From NCBI RefSeq assembly GCF_003576645.1, contig NC_044920.1:4164692-4228691 (forward strand): DNA of 64,000 nt, in the 5' to 3' direction. The stretch's first letter is position 1; each line of letters starts with the position of its first letter. Source of the stretch: Ipomoea triloba. Its lineage: Eukaryota; Streptophyta; Magnoliopsida; Solanales; Convolvulaceae. A program made the position numbers and the translations under genes. The notes under the pieces were generated by a model. That model was not told the origin of the DNA and ran no database searches. It saw nothing but the letters and a program-made list of their open reading frames with translations. This document shows positions 11,160 to 22,525 of the stretch, piece by piece.

Positions 11160-12082
11160 TTTGTTATAATATTTTAAGAATATTTGAATCGATATACAAT
11201 TATATAAATTATAACAATGGATATTATATATTGCAATTAGCCAAAATTGTTTAAACCAGTTGAAAAATGACTGATCAATCATTTAACAAACGCTTCCAAA
11301 AAGTACTTTTTTTTTTCTCAAAATATCGCACTATCATTACTTAGGCTGAATTTATCCCTGTAATATCCTCTCACTTTAGATACTGGTAAATAAAATAAGT
11401 CATGAGATATGTTTCCCTGAAAGTGAATTTTAAGTCTCTAACAATTGAGAGATGATCGCTTCTCTATCTAAGAAATAGAGCCAACGGCAAACCTTTAATC
11501 GGATGTCGTGAGAAGGCAAAAATATTCAATTTTTTTTTAGTACTACTAACTCTGTTACAATGTAGTATCTGTTCATGGCTCGAACCCACTCCATCATCCA
11601 TGTGAGAGTGTAAATCGGGACAACGAGTGCCATTAGACCACAAATTCTTTGCACAAAAATATTCAATTGATCCAATCGAACACACCTTCTTTGTGTCCTT
11701 CTCTCCTCAAACTTATTAATTTCATCTCATTGTGTCACTAATTCTAGTTGGTGTTGGCTCATTGACACCATGAGTTAACTAACTCATCAGTTATTAATTT
11801 ACCTATTTAGGTTTTATACCTTTATAGTAGGACAAGTGAAATAAATATCAGGAATAATAATTCAATTTGTACCATCTTTTATGCAATTTTAAATATAAAA
11901 TAAAAACAAAATACTTATTAAAGATTATTCATCTCATTTTATGTGTCTAGTTCGATTAATAAAGTTTGACTGAAGTTATTTTTAATTCAACCTTTCATAA
12001 TATTAAGTTTAGTATTAGTATATATGGAGTAAAATTCATATATTTAGAAACTACATTAAAATTACTATTAAATTTAAAAATA
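11160..12082. other. AT-rich intergenic DNA around a SINE
   Basis: Apart from the SINE at 11532-11653 I see nothing definite. The composition is AT-rich with scattered homopolymers, and short frames have no domain resemblance. Confidence 0.4.
11532..11653 (-). mobile_element. SINE with 15-bp target site duplication
   Basis: Read on the minus strand, it starts near AATTTGTGGTCTAATGGCAC (A box), contains GGGTTCGAGCC (B box) and ends in an A-run. It is flanked by the perfect duplication CAAAAATATTCAATT at 11517-11531 and 11654-11668. It belongs to the same family as the copies at 213, 1564 and 59488. Confidence 0.88.
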
Positions 12083-12475
12083 GAGCTAATTTTATTTTTG
12101 GTCATAGATTTATATGTAGCAGTCCATTTTTAGTCATTCTGTTTTCATAACATCCCCCATCGGTCCGAGTATTATTGTGGCATGACCATTTTTATCATTC
12201 GTCAAGAAAATTATTAAATTGTTGTTAAATACAAGGTTATTTTGATATGTTTTATACAAAGTGAGTTGACCCGTTATATTTTTATTTTTATTTTAAAAAA
12301 AATATAATTGAAGACCTAAATGCCTTTATATTTTATGAAATTTAAACGATTTTGTTGATGGGGGACTAAAAATGTCATGCCACAATAATACTAGAACCAA
12401 AAGGAGATGTTTTGAAAAAAAGTACTAAAAGTGGATTACCATATATAAATCTAGGACCAAAAATGAAATTAACTC
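12083..12475. mobile_element. Mutator-like MITE
   Basis: The left end GAGCTAATTTTATTTTTGG is inverted at the right end as ending AAATTAACTC, and the pairing continues through TCATAGATTTATATG. The flanks TTTAAAAATA and TTTAAAATAA are a slightly decayed 9-10-bp duplication. The inside has no coding capacity. It belongs to the group of elements here whose ends begin GAG. Confidence 0.75.
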
Positions 12476-12898
12476 TTTAAAATAATTAAAAATTAGTAAA
12501 AAAAAAAGCAAAGAAAAAAGAGTTGATTTAACAAAAGAATAGTAAACATGACAAGTAAAATAAAATAGCGGGGTAACTAATATGATTGAATGATATAATT
12601 AATTATCTAAGAACCATGAATGTCTAGCCAAAAAGTATTTTTAGTAAAGAAATTCTTTTTTTTTTTTTTTTTGGAATCTTCCAAGTATATAAGTATATTA
12701 CACAATAAATCCCTAGACACACAAGAAGTGCCTTCCCATCCTTTTTGAATTGGTTCTCTATTTCTATTATCCCCTTTATTTATTTATTTATTTGGGGTTG
12801 GGGTTGGGGGGAAGGAGGTTAAAAAAGATATTTATATTTGACAAAATATTAAAATATAACTATATGGTCATTTGAGTTTAGATCTTTAGTAATGTAAC

Positions 12899-13379
12899 CA
12901 TGGTTGCAGTAGGCGCTAGGCGCTAGTCGAGCGGTAGAGTAGTGCCTAGCGTCTAAGCGGTCTAGGCGGCGCCTAGGCGGTAACTAAGTGGTTCTAGGCA
13001 GCGACCTATAAAAACAAAAAATTAAATCATGTGTGTGGGTGTATGTCATATATTATATTATATACATTATATATATCTCTTACTTCTCTTACTTATATAA
13101 ATAAATAAATTTAAATATATATAAATATAATAATAAAATTAAAAAGACCGACTCGCTCGAGTTAACTCGGCTAACTCTGCCGAGTTGGGTGAGTTAACTC
13201 GGCCAAATTCGGCCTAGTCAGCCGCCAACTCGGCCCAGTCGGCCGAGTTAGGCGCTAGGCGGCCTCCTAGGCGGCCGGCCACCTAAGCGGACGCCTAGGG
13301 AGCAATTCGCCTCGATCTAGGAGCGCCTAGCGCATAGGCGGGTACCTAGGTGGTTTAGGCGGAGATTTTTGCATCAGTG
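12899..13379. mobile_element. hAT-like MITE with 8-bp target duplication
   Basis: The element starts CATGGTTGCAGTAGGCGC and ends TTTTTGCATCAGTG. The outer parts are GC-rich (AGGCGCTAGGCGC, GCGCCTAG) and pair with each other around an AT-rich centre. It is flanked by the perfect 8-bp repeat AATGTAAC at 12891-12898 and 13380-13387. The TAGGCGCC wording is shared with the MITE present in every unit of the tRNA array, so they are related. Confidence 0.82.
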
Positions 13380-13387
13380 AATGTAAC

Positions 13388-13984
13388 ACTAGGTTTATGA
13401 TGAAGTTGAACAAGATATAAAATAGTAAATGTAAATACAAATTTGTGACACTATCATAAGTCACATAAGTTGAGACATTTATATCATGTTTAGCAATTGA
13501 AAAAAAAAATCTACTTATCCGATAAAAAGAAAAAGAAAACAAAAAAGAAAAATGGAGTTGATTCAATATAAGATGAAATGCTCTTGAAATTCAAAAATAA
13601 ATAAAAACAAATTCTTCATTTTTCTAGCTTGAATAATACTTTTATCATAAAAATTGAATAATAAAAATAATAATTTCTTTGCATTTTTTTATTTACATAA
13701 TAATTATCTACACTTTTGCTTTCCAATTAGAAAAATAAAAGCTATAGAAAAAGTGAAATGTTGGAAACAATTCCATTACTAAACTAGCCCTATACTACTT
13801 TTTGCACATTTGAAAAGGGTGCTAATTTCATTAGCGCACGACTTATAATTTAATTTTAGAAAAAAATAAAAATCTATTCATCTATTGTAAGGTTGGTAAA
13901 CCTGACAATGCTATAAACGTTATTAATTAATGTTATATTATATTATATTTTGAAATTGGTTATGGGAGTTTAGTGAATATTGGT
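13388..13984. other. AT-rich intergenic DNA
   Basis: No gene or bounded element is recognised. The 79-codon minus-strand frame at 13327-13566 is mostly a shadow of the MITE and AT-rich flank. Confidence 0.4.
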
Positions 13985-14330
13985 CAAGCAGACAACTTTA
14001 TGGCAGAACGGTGGGCCTGAGGGAGGGCCTACGGTTCTGTTATAAGAGGAGAATTCGACGGGTTATCATGGAGATGGACTCAGAAGGGGTGATCGAAGTG
14101 ATGAAAAATGCTAAAGAGAGATGAGGTTTGACATACTTTGGTGGATGACTGTTTGCTTCTCACTAACAGCTTAGAAGATATTTCCTTAACCCACGTCTTG
14201 AGAGAAGGAAATAAGTGTGCAGATTTTCTTACCAATCTTGGTCTCTTAGAAGGGAGTGAGGGACTTCGATTCTTGATTTCCCTCAGAGGAGATATCGCTA
14301 CTTCTTGCGAGTGATGCTGCTTCGTAGAGT
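13985..14330 (+). pseudogene. Relic of a LINE-type RNase H domain
   Basis: In changing frames the DNA encodes pieces typical of the RNase H-like domain at the C end of plant LINE (non-LTR) reverse transcriptases. One piece reads MEMDSEGVIEVMKN and a later one HVLREGNKCADFLTNLG. Stops and frameshifts separate them (TGA after GTGGGCC, TGA after AAAGAGAGA). The reverse transcriptase part is absent. It is a dead fragment, although a decayed stand-alone RNase H-like gene cannot be fully excluded. Confidence 0.7.
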
Positions 14331-14719
14331 TCGGTAGTGCTGAAGCTTACCCTCTCGTAATTCACCAAAAAAAAAATTTGAAATTGAGTTGGAGTTACAA
14401 GGATGTAAGAAAAAAATATCAACGGATGCAATTGTGACGGGATAGTATTAAGATTCGATTTTAAAAATGGGAGAGTATTTCAGAATATAGATATCGTCTC
14501 ATTGTTTCTTTAATATGATATAAATAAAATTTGTTTACAATATTATAAATTAAAAAAAGTGATAATGACAATGTTATTAAACAATGAGAATAAAACCATC
14601 AAGCAATTTACAAAAACACAATGTGCTCTTCTCTACTTAGTAATAGGATATTAGGATTTCTCTATAACATATACTCCGAATAATCGAATATGCAACTAAA
14701 CTAACCTCCACTTCACTCT

Positions 14720-14820
14720 ATGGGCTTCCGACTTGGCCACAATCATATTCTCTCCTCTCGTTGGAGTTGCAGAATTGGCGACCATCTTCCCCGCTTTCTC
14801 CCTTTCCACTATAATCTCAG
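14720..14820 (+). CDS. Possible upstream exon encoding an N-terminal extension of the nucleotidase
   Basis: An ATG at 14720 opens a frame that stays open to a good donor (CAG|GTACTT) at 14820/14821. Splicing to an acceptor after TTGTAG (exon resuming at 15070) keeps frame into the ATG at 15095. The added residues are rich in Arg, Ser and Phe with few acidic ones until the junction, which would suit an organelle-targeting peptide. It could equally be a 5' untranslated exon. The splice is inferred, not observed. Confidence 0.4.
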
Positions 14821-15094
14821 GTACTTCAACTTCCAACAAAGCAACCATGAAAATTTTGTAAAGAATGCTTTTTTTTTTTTTTTTTTTTTGGATGCATTTT
14901 TGAGTTTTATTGATTTTCCGAATGATGGGGTTTGTGTATTTGTGGGTCTGTTCGTACCCATTGCCCGGAAAAGGAATGGGGCATCTTTTAAAATGCGTAT
15001 TATTTTTGGGGGGAAATTGTTTTCTTGATTCTGTGAATGGCCAGATTGTGTATTTGCTTATAGTTGTAGGTACAGTGGTAGAAATCAAGAGGAA

Positions 15095-18000
15095 ATGGAC
15101 CAAGTGGTTATTGATGGCTCAGAGTCAGAGGTGGTGGTGGGTAACACTGTGTCACTCCACAAGAAAATATGTGCTATTCGCAGTGCAGGACCTTCAAAGC
15201 TCCAGGTTTTCTTACATTTGTGTTTTTTATGGTATGAGTTACTTTAAAGAATTGATCAATGCATGTGATTTGTGGTCCAATTTCTGTTTGGTTTTCTTAA
15301 CTGGATGGTGTTTTGACAATTTTGTAGTTTTGTTAGTTGGGAACAAATTTTGCTGTTGTGTTGACGCGTGAACATGATTAAGTTTACTGTGATTTAAGGG
15401 TATAGTTTCCAAATGTTTGTTTAAGGAATGGCGGTGGAAGCTCATCGAAACATGAATGGCCTCAAACGGTTTAGGACAAACGTCAAAAAGCTTTCATCAA
15501 GAGTGGTAGAGGTGAAACAGAGCGGAGTAGCAAAGAGATACATATAACCCATAGGAATTAAGATAGCCCCAAAAATATACAACAATGATCACTTGAAGAA
15601 GAGGAACAATCTAGTGTAGGTAGTTTGACAGGAAGATTGCTGGAGAGAGAAAGAGAAATATGAGAAAAATTGAATGGAGTTGTGGCAGCGTAGGCGACAT
15701 TTGAGGAGGACTCTACTACGGGCTTCCTAGCGGTGGGTTGTGACAGGGTCCTGAATAGTGCAGTGGTTATAGTTTGCAAAGGCAGCCACTAGAAAGGTTG
15801 GAACCAAGAAGACAGTCACACTAAGCACTGATTACATTGCCAGAAAACATTGATTTTACTCAGAAAAATCGAAAAATGCCCTAGGATATGTAGGGTTTGA
15901 TACCATGTTGAGATTGAGGGAATGAAAGGCCTGGTAACGAATAGCCACCACTGGCTAGTTAGGCGGAAGCAAAATATGTGAGAAACCAATGAAAGAGATA
16001 ATATAACGAATATATTAGAATAAAGGATTACAATAGATTGCCTCTCTGTGTTTCTATGTATTGAATTGTATTGAGATCCTAAATATAGGAACTTTGGAGA
16101 TTAAACCCACTCCTACAGAAACCAAAGCTATTCCTACTAGGAATAGAACTAGAGTTTCCTATTATTTGACTTGAGCTACAATGCTACATGTAGTTTTTGG
16201 ATGGAAACATTGGTGAATTTCTTGATTAATATTTTATCATTCCACACTTGTACACACTTGAATGGAAGAAGAATAATACCTAATGCCTATTTGGTGACTA
16301 TGCTTTACAGCGGTGAGCATTGGGTAGTGAAGTAAAATGTCTGTAAACTTTAACTGAGATGAGAATGCTAAAAAAATTGTATAATTTCAAAAAAAAGGAA
16401 TATATTAGGAAAATAATTTATTTGTATAAGATGCGTATCCGTATTATTCTTTTTAATAGGAAAGGATGGGGAGCATGAGGGCAAGGGAAAGGATGTAGGA
16501 TATACATTTGTTGTACTCTGTATTTGTTTCTAGCAAGATGTGTACTTTTTATTCTTTTGGTGTTCTCCTTGGATCATCAGTGTAACTGAGAGTTGTTTTT
16601 AGTATTTCTGGACGGGAATACTGGCAGATTCTATGATTAATACTTTTAATTCTACATACATATATGTACACCCTGGTTTGCATTGTGAATTTTAATGTTT
16701 TACCATTCTATTGCTTCATCCACAATTCCACATACTGTTCATATGATGATTTATAAATCACTAGGTAATTGCGGATTTTGATGCAACCTTAACGAAATTT
16801 TGGATAAATGGATGTCGAGGGCAAAGTAAGTCACCAAGTTTGACTACTTTTTTTTTTGGGGCAATGAGATTATTAGGTATAAATATAGGCATTTTGATCA
16901 AAGGCGGTTTATTATCAAAAGAATGTATATTTTTATTTCCAGTCTCAAGTGAGTGACATGTTTAAAACAAAATCTGTAGGCAGTCATAGCCTTTTGCAAC
17001 AGGATGATCCGGGATACAATATCAAGAGGCAGAATTTATATGACTATTATCATCCATTAGAATTTAACCCAGCAATACCGCTTGATGAGAAGGCCAAGCT
17101 CATGGAAGAGTGGTATGTGTCTTGGCTACTGTAACCTTCCAATGCACTTTGCGAAACTCGCAAGCTTCTTTGAATAATAATGCTCTGTGCTGTAGACTCT
17201 CGTAAATTTAGTATCTGCATTCTCTATTAGCTCGAAGGCCCATCTTTTAATTTGATAATGTTTGAATAGAGTCTGCTTTGGTTTTAGTATCTGAAAGTTT
17301 GGACTCATTTCTGCAGGTGGGGAAAAACACATGGCCTTCTTATTGAAGGAGGTCTTACATATGACGCTATTAGGAATTCCGTTGCAAATGCGAATATTGC
17401 TTTCAGAGATGGCGTTGTTGAACTTTTCGAACTTCTAGAGGTGAATTTTTATCTATCGGATGCTGTTCTTTTGTTTTTGACTTTTGTAGATATATCTGCC
17501 ATGTACAAACCAAACATAATTTGATGCAAGAGGTTTCATTCTTTGATGTTAAACGAGTTAATACCCAATTTAGTCCTTGACTATAGTGTTTTTTCTCGAT
17601 TTAGTCCTAATTGACTTTTTGTGCTTAATTGAGTCTTGGACTTCGATGGTTTTACCTAATTGAGTCCTCTGTCAGCGTTCCGTCTGTTGGCTGTTAGAAT
17701 CAAGGACTAAATCGAGTAAAACAACTATAGTCGAGGACTACATTGGACAAAACCATTATATTCGGGGACTAAATTGGGTATTAATAGAGGGGAAATTACC
17801 AAGCTATCTTAACATAAGACTTAATAAGGTAAAACCATCAAAGTCTAGGACTCAATTAAGCACAAAAAAGTCATTTAGGACTAAATCGAAAAATCCCACT
17901 ATAGTTGAGGACTAAATTGGGTATTAACTTGATGTTAAACTAATGGTAAAATAAAAAATTTAAACATTTATTTGGTAAAACCACTTATGATGCCTAATTA

Positions 18001-19261
18001 TGTACAAAATGGAATGGATTGACAAATAAATTGGTGGAGTTTTTTCTGCAATAACTTGCAGGAGAGAAATGTGCCTGTTCTCATATTTTCTGCTGGTCTA
18101 GCTGACATAATAGAGGAGGTTAGTTCTTAAGGCCCTCTGATGAGTTGCTTGATAGTGTACAAAAACAGACATTGCTAGCAAGGCTGCCCAATTTGGTTTT
18201 ACGTGTGATGCCTTTTCGCTTTCTTTGCCAGGTGCTAAGGCAGAAACTACGTAGATCATTCAAGAATATCAGGGTTGTATCCAATCGGATGGTGTTCGAT
18301 GAGAATGGCAACTTACTGCGTTTTAAAGGTATCATTCTCGTTCAAAATGACCCCTTGTATTTCATAAAAAAGTCGCTTTTGCTATATTGGTGAATGTTTA
18401 GACTCACTTACTCTAAGCAACATTAGATGTGTTTTGCAGGTAAGTTGATTCATGTTCTCAACAAGAACGAGCATGCACTCGACATGGCTGAGCCTCTTCA
18501 CGATCAATTTGGTGAAGACAAGGGAATGTGTAACGAGGAATCTTCCCTAAAGCAGAGGACTAACGTTTTGCTTCTTGGTGACCACATCGGAGACCTGGGA
18601 ATGTCTGATGGTCTGAATTATGAAACGCGAATTTCTGTTGGGTTTCTGTAAGTGGAATCTGCCTTATCTCACCAATAAAACTTATATATCATATTTCTGC
18701 ACACATCCCTCTCCTCTACCTTCCAGAGCTCCGTAAATAAGAACATGAAGTTGGCTGATATTCGAAAAAAAATCATTGCAGCAACCACAACATTGAGGAT
18801 TCCCTCGATAGCTACAGGAAAGCATTCGACGTCCTCTATCTGGTATATCACTTATTTTTGCTTTTCTTGAGACTTGTTTTCACATCAGAACTGTTGGGCA
18901 GAGGCCGGTGAAGGGTCAAGTCCAGCAATTGGTGGCCAGGGGGATTGTTAGGCGGAGGCCGGTGAAGGGTCAAGTCCAGCAATTGGTGGCCAGGGGGATT
19001 GTTGGGCGGAGGCCGGTGAAGGGCCAAGCCCAGCAACCTGCCTCTCGAAAATGTGGCGGTATATAAAGAAATAAAGTTGCGGCTTCGCTGTGAGCTATAG
19101 CTTTTGACGTAGCGTTAAGCGCTTGATCCTAACAAGAGCATATCTAAATCCATTGCAAGCATCAATATCTTCCTTTTATCTGTTCTGATTTCATCGTGTC
19201 GCAGAACGATGCTTCCATGGATGGAGTAGTCAAGCTGGCCTCTCATCTCTGTTCTACATGA
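15095..19261 (+). CDS. HAD-family pyrimidine 5'-nucleotidase (UMPH-1/NT5C3-like), nine exons
   Basis: This predicted cytosolic-type 5'-nucleotidase would dephosphorylate pyrimidine nucleoside monophosphates. Exons with GT-AG borders and matching phases are 15095-15205, 16765-16825, 16980-17112, 17317-17440, 18062-18118, 18232-18328, 18440-18647, 18782-18842 and 19205-19261, giving 302 residues. That is the usual length for the family. HAD motif I is DFDATLT (Asp41, Asp43), motif II is FSAG at 152-155, and the late motif LLLGDHIGDLGMSDG (Asp242, Asp246) supplies the metal ligands. NKNEHALDM lies at 202-210. An upstream exon, 14720-14820, joined to 15070 would keep the frame and add about 42 Arg-rich residues. 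Introns carry a copia LTR relic, a MITE and a minisatellite. The family is firmly recognised; the true start is less sure. Confidence 0.9.
15440..16188 (-). mobile_element. Copia-type LTR plus leader relic inside the first intron
   Basis: Read on the minus strand, an LTR-like stretch (about 16188 to 15906) opens near TGTAGC and ends in CA. It is followed at once by TGGTATCAAACCC, which resembles the initiator-Met tRNA primer binding site used by Ty1/copia elements. A gag-leader-like passage continues to about 15440. No second LTR or pol is present, so it is an incomplete insertion. It is oriented against the host gene. Confidence 0.45.
17555..17930. mobile_element. Mutator-like MITE in an intron, 10-bp target duplication
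   Basis: The element runs from GAGTTAATACCCAATTTAG to the inverted end CTAAATTGGGTATTAACTT. It is flanked by the perfect 10-bp repeat GATGTTAAAC at 17545-17554 and 17931-17940. It lies in intron 4 of the nucleotidase gene and does not touch splice sites. A related copy lies at 51124-51386. Confidence 0.92.
18893..19046. repeat. 54-bp minisatellite in intron 8
   Basis: Units starting GAGGCCGGTGAAGGG occur at 18901, 18955 and 19009, an exact 54-bp period for about 2.7 copies. They are GC-richer than the rest of the intron. The repeat is entirely intronic. Confidence 0.93.
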
Positions 19262-20233
19262 ACAAGATCAAACTGCAGCCTGCAACCCTATCACAGAAAT
19301 GAAAAGCTTTTTATGTTGGTCTAGATGCATTTCCTGGTGACTGGTTTTCCTAATATAGCAGATTTTGGGCTACATTCTGTTAAAAATAATAGTGCCCTGT
19401 AAGTTTTCTCATTGTAAGGGCCCTGTTATAGGGCTCAATTTGTGAAATGAACAATTTTTTTTTTTTTTTTTGAAAACAAATGAACAAAATTATATCATGG
19501 ACCTAGTTCATGGTATTGTATGGATTTAGGCTCACATATATAATACTGTAAATTTATCACAAATTCAATAATACTGCTGGTTTATTGGAAATTTGGAATG
19601 ATACTAATTGATCAATCATCATTTCAATAAATTATTCTCTATTTTTTTTTTGTATAAATAAAATCCATGTATAAAAATATATTGCTAACAAATTTTGTTG
19701 GGATCTTTTAAATGATATCTGTAGTGATTTTTTTTTCTTCAAATATATGGTTTTAATAGTTGTGTGATGGACCTATGGACGGGGAATTGCCCAAATCGGA
19801 TCAGTTATTTCCTGCCTCATCTCTGCATGAAATTTCAGATGTCCGGAAGGTGTTGGCATTCTGTGAGGGGATGTCATATCTGCTCAGAAATGTTATGTCC
19901 GAGTGGGACCTCCAAAGTGAATACAATTTCAAAATGAAGGGATGAGTAGAAAAAGGAGCAACTCGAGCTTTCTGAGGAAGCGGAAGAGGTGCCTTTGGAT
20001 GAAGCCACCCTGATCATGTCATTAAGATCACGAAGGCGTTGAGTGTCGAGCTGCGAGATGCTGTTTTGGGAATATTAAGATAATATACCTACATCTTCGC
20101 TTCGCATGGGGACCGGATAATATGCTTGAGATAGATCGCTCGGTGATCTGCCACTGGTAAGCCGTTAACCCAATTACAAGACCGGTAAAGCAAAAGCAAC
20201 GTCATTTTTTGTTTGACTGACAAGAATTCGTCA
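19262..20233 (+). other. 3' flank of the nucleotidase gene and an unrecognised relic
   Basis: Bases up to about 19,460 are the likely 3' untranslated region. The 61-codon frame at 19760-19945 has gene-like composition (FPASSLHEISDVRKVLAF) and may continue in broken form to about 20,100, but I do not recognise a family. The rest is AT-rich with no element boundary seen. Confidence 0.3.
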
Positions 20234-20566
20234 AGGCGCTGATTAATCGCCGCCTTGACACCTTAGGATCTATACGCCTCCCGATCGCCTGATTAGCTCC
20301 TAGCGATTTTTTCAACAATGCTTGTAATATATGAATTTTAAAGGATCAAATTGCATTATTTTACTCTCTCAAGTGTTGTATGTGTATTGTTTCTGTTCAC
20401 TTAAAAACATATAATTATATGACAAATAATACAAATTCCTACAATGTCTTATAACTCCAAATGATTTTGGTTATGTTAAATAAAATAGTAATGTGTTTAA
20501 ATGATTTTTCTAATAATACTAAACGTACTTGAAAGGACTAAAATTCACAATTCAAAAAAGAAGGTA

Positions 20567-20640
20567 GCTTTTGTAGCTCAGTTGGTTAGAGCACCCGTTT
20601 AGTAAGCGGGAGATCTTGAGTTCAACTCTCAACAAGAGCA
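20567..20640 (+). tRNA. tRNA-Thr (anticodon AGU), array copy 1
   Basis: The 74-nt cloverleaf has acceptor GCTTTTG pairing with CAAGAGC (one G-T pair), a D arm with A box TAGCTCAGTTGG, and anticodon stem CCCGT/GCGGG with loop TTAGTAA. The T arm TTGAG/CTCAA carries B box GTTCAACTC. Discriminator is A. The AGU anticodon (inosine after modification) reads ACU-type Thr codons. It is nuclear in type, since plastid Thr tRNAs use GGU or UGU. No TTTT terminator lies close downstream. Confidence 0.9.
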
Positions 20641-21610
20641 ACTCGTAATCATAAATATAAGACTTGTTTGTTAAATCTAAATTGTATAATTTGCATAATA
20701 ATTCGTTGAATTATAAAAAATTTAATAGTTATTGTTTCAAATAATTATTAATAGTGTGCGAGGTCGGATATTATCCATGGAGCACACAACATCCTCTATA
20801 ACAATTCATCTTTGTTATTCAAACACACTTGTGAAACTCTTTTGATTTTGTTTTGTGATCCAATCTCGGTATTTTACACTAGTTACATCCTCGAATTTAT
20901 CATAGTATGAGATAGTCTAGTTCGATAACTTGTAGTCCCTAAAATAAAAATCCGTAGTGTTTTAAAAATTCATCATTTATTAAGAAAGTAGGTGTTACGA
21001 ATGTACCTCTTAATCATCATCCAAAGAGACTATTGCCTTCATGTCAAAAAATTGTAAATTCAATATGGGCAAAATAGTCATTTAGAATAACGAGATAGCC
21101 ACCTCAATATATATTTTAAAAAGTACACTTGTAATCAGTGTAGCAAAGATCTCGCCTAAACGTCGGCTGACGGCTTAGCGTATCACCATAGCTGGTGGTA
21201 TAAGCGGTCGGCCAGCTAGGCGACCGACAAGGCGTCATAATTGTTGATCGCATAATCTTCCTTGGCACCGACTAGGTCCCCTAGGCACCGATTAGGCCAC
21301 CTAGTCGACTGATGAGTTAGTGTTTTTTTAAACGAATAATTTCACTCAATGAAATCATTTTGAGCGAAATAACCCAAAATTGTTCAAACTCTAGATGTTT
21401 TTTTTGTTAATATTTAATGTTTTAGTATTATATATTTCAGTATTAAATAGTTTATAAATATCAAGTCTTAAAAATAAACAAATGTTTTAACCAAATATTT
21501 TTTAATAAAGGACACGGGCTCCTAGGCGCTGATTAATCGCCGCCTTGACACCTTAGGATCTATGCGCCTCCCGGTCGCCTGATGAGCTCCTAGCGATTTT
21601 TTCAACAATG

Positions 21611-21960
21611 CTTGTAATATCTGATGAGCTCCTAGCGATTTTTTCAACAATGCTTGTAATATATGAATTTTAAAGGATCAAATTGCATTATTTTACTCTA
21701 ATATATGAATTTTAAAGGATCAAATTGCATTATTTTACTCTCTCGAGTGTTGTATGTGTATTGTTTCTTTTCACGTAAAAACATATAATTATATGAAAAA
21801 TAATACAAATTCCTACAATGTCTTATAACTCCAAATAATTTTGGCTATGTTAAATAAAAGAGTCTTATAACTCCAAATAATTTTGGCTATGTTAAATAAA
21901 AGAGTAATGTGTTTCCAAATAATTTTGGCTATGTTAAATAAAAGAGTAATGTGTTTAAAT
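21611..21960. repeat. Staggered partial duplications in array unit 1
   Basis: Segments of about 40-80 bp are copied immediately after themselves in an overlapping way: GATGAGCTCCTAGCG... twice, AATATATGAATTTTAAAGG twice, CCAAATAATTTTGGC three times. They lengthen the unit from 1279 to 1458 bp. They could be true slippage or unmerged read ends. Confidence 0.85.
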
Positions 21961-22024
21961 GATTTTTCTAATAATACTAAACGTACTTGAAAGGACTAAA
22001 ATTCACAATTTAAAAAAGAAGGTA

Positions 22025-22098
22025 GCTCTTGTAGCTCAGTTGGTTAGGGCACCCGTTTAGTAAGCGGGAGGTCTTGAGTTCAACTCTCAATAAGAGCA
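22025..22098 (+). tRNA. tRNA-Thr (anticodon AGU), array copy 2
   Basis: Full cloverleaf. Compared with the common copy, the D stem has GGGC for GAGC and the T-side acceptor strand is TAAGAGC, each giving one G-T pair. Boxes A and B are intact. The copia insertion lies about 380 bp downstream. Confidence 0.88.
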
Positions 22099-22229
22099 AC
22101 TCGTAATCATAAATATAAGACTTGTTTGTTAAATCCAAATTGTATAATTTGCATAATAATTCGTTGAATTATAAAAAATTTAATAGTTATTGTTTCAAAT
22201 AATTATTAATAGTGTGCGAGGTCGGATAT

Positions 22230-22525
22230 TATCCATGGAGCACACAACATCCTCTATATTAGGACTCTCTGAGTTTGAGTCCTAATGAGTTTGAGTCACG
22301 TTAGGACTAATATCCATGGAGCACACAACATCCCCTATATTAGGACTCTCTCTCTGAGTTTGAGTCACGTTAGGACTAATATCCATGGAGCACACAACAT
22401 CCTCTATATTAGGACTCTCTCTCTGAGTGAGTTTGAGTCACGTTAGGACTAATATCCATGGAGCACACAACATCCTCTATATTAGGACTCTCTGAGTTTG
22501 AGTCACGTTAGGACTAGCTATCCTA
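22230..22525. repeat. Fourfold repeat of host flank plus copia LTR start
   Basis: The block ATCCATGGAGCACACAACAT plus CCTCTA, followed by TATTAGGACTCTCTGAG... to GTTAGGACT, occurs four times at about 70-75-bp spacing with small CTCT length changes. Each unit therefore joins array DNA to the first ~40 bp of the copia LTR. Only the last unit continues into the element. Confidence 0.88.

Noticed and set aside
12790..12815. Telomere-like GGGGTT repeats
   Set aside because: Only two units followed by irregular G-runs; too short and of the wrong motif for the usual plant telomere repeat TTTAGGG.
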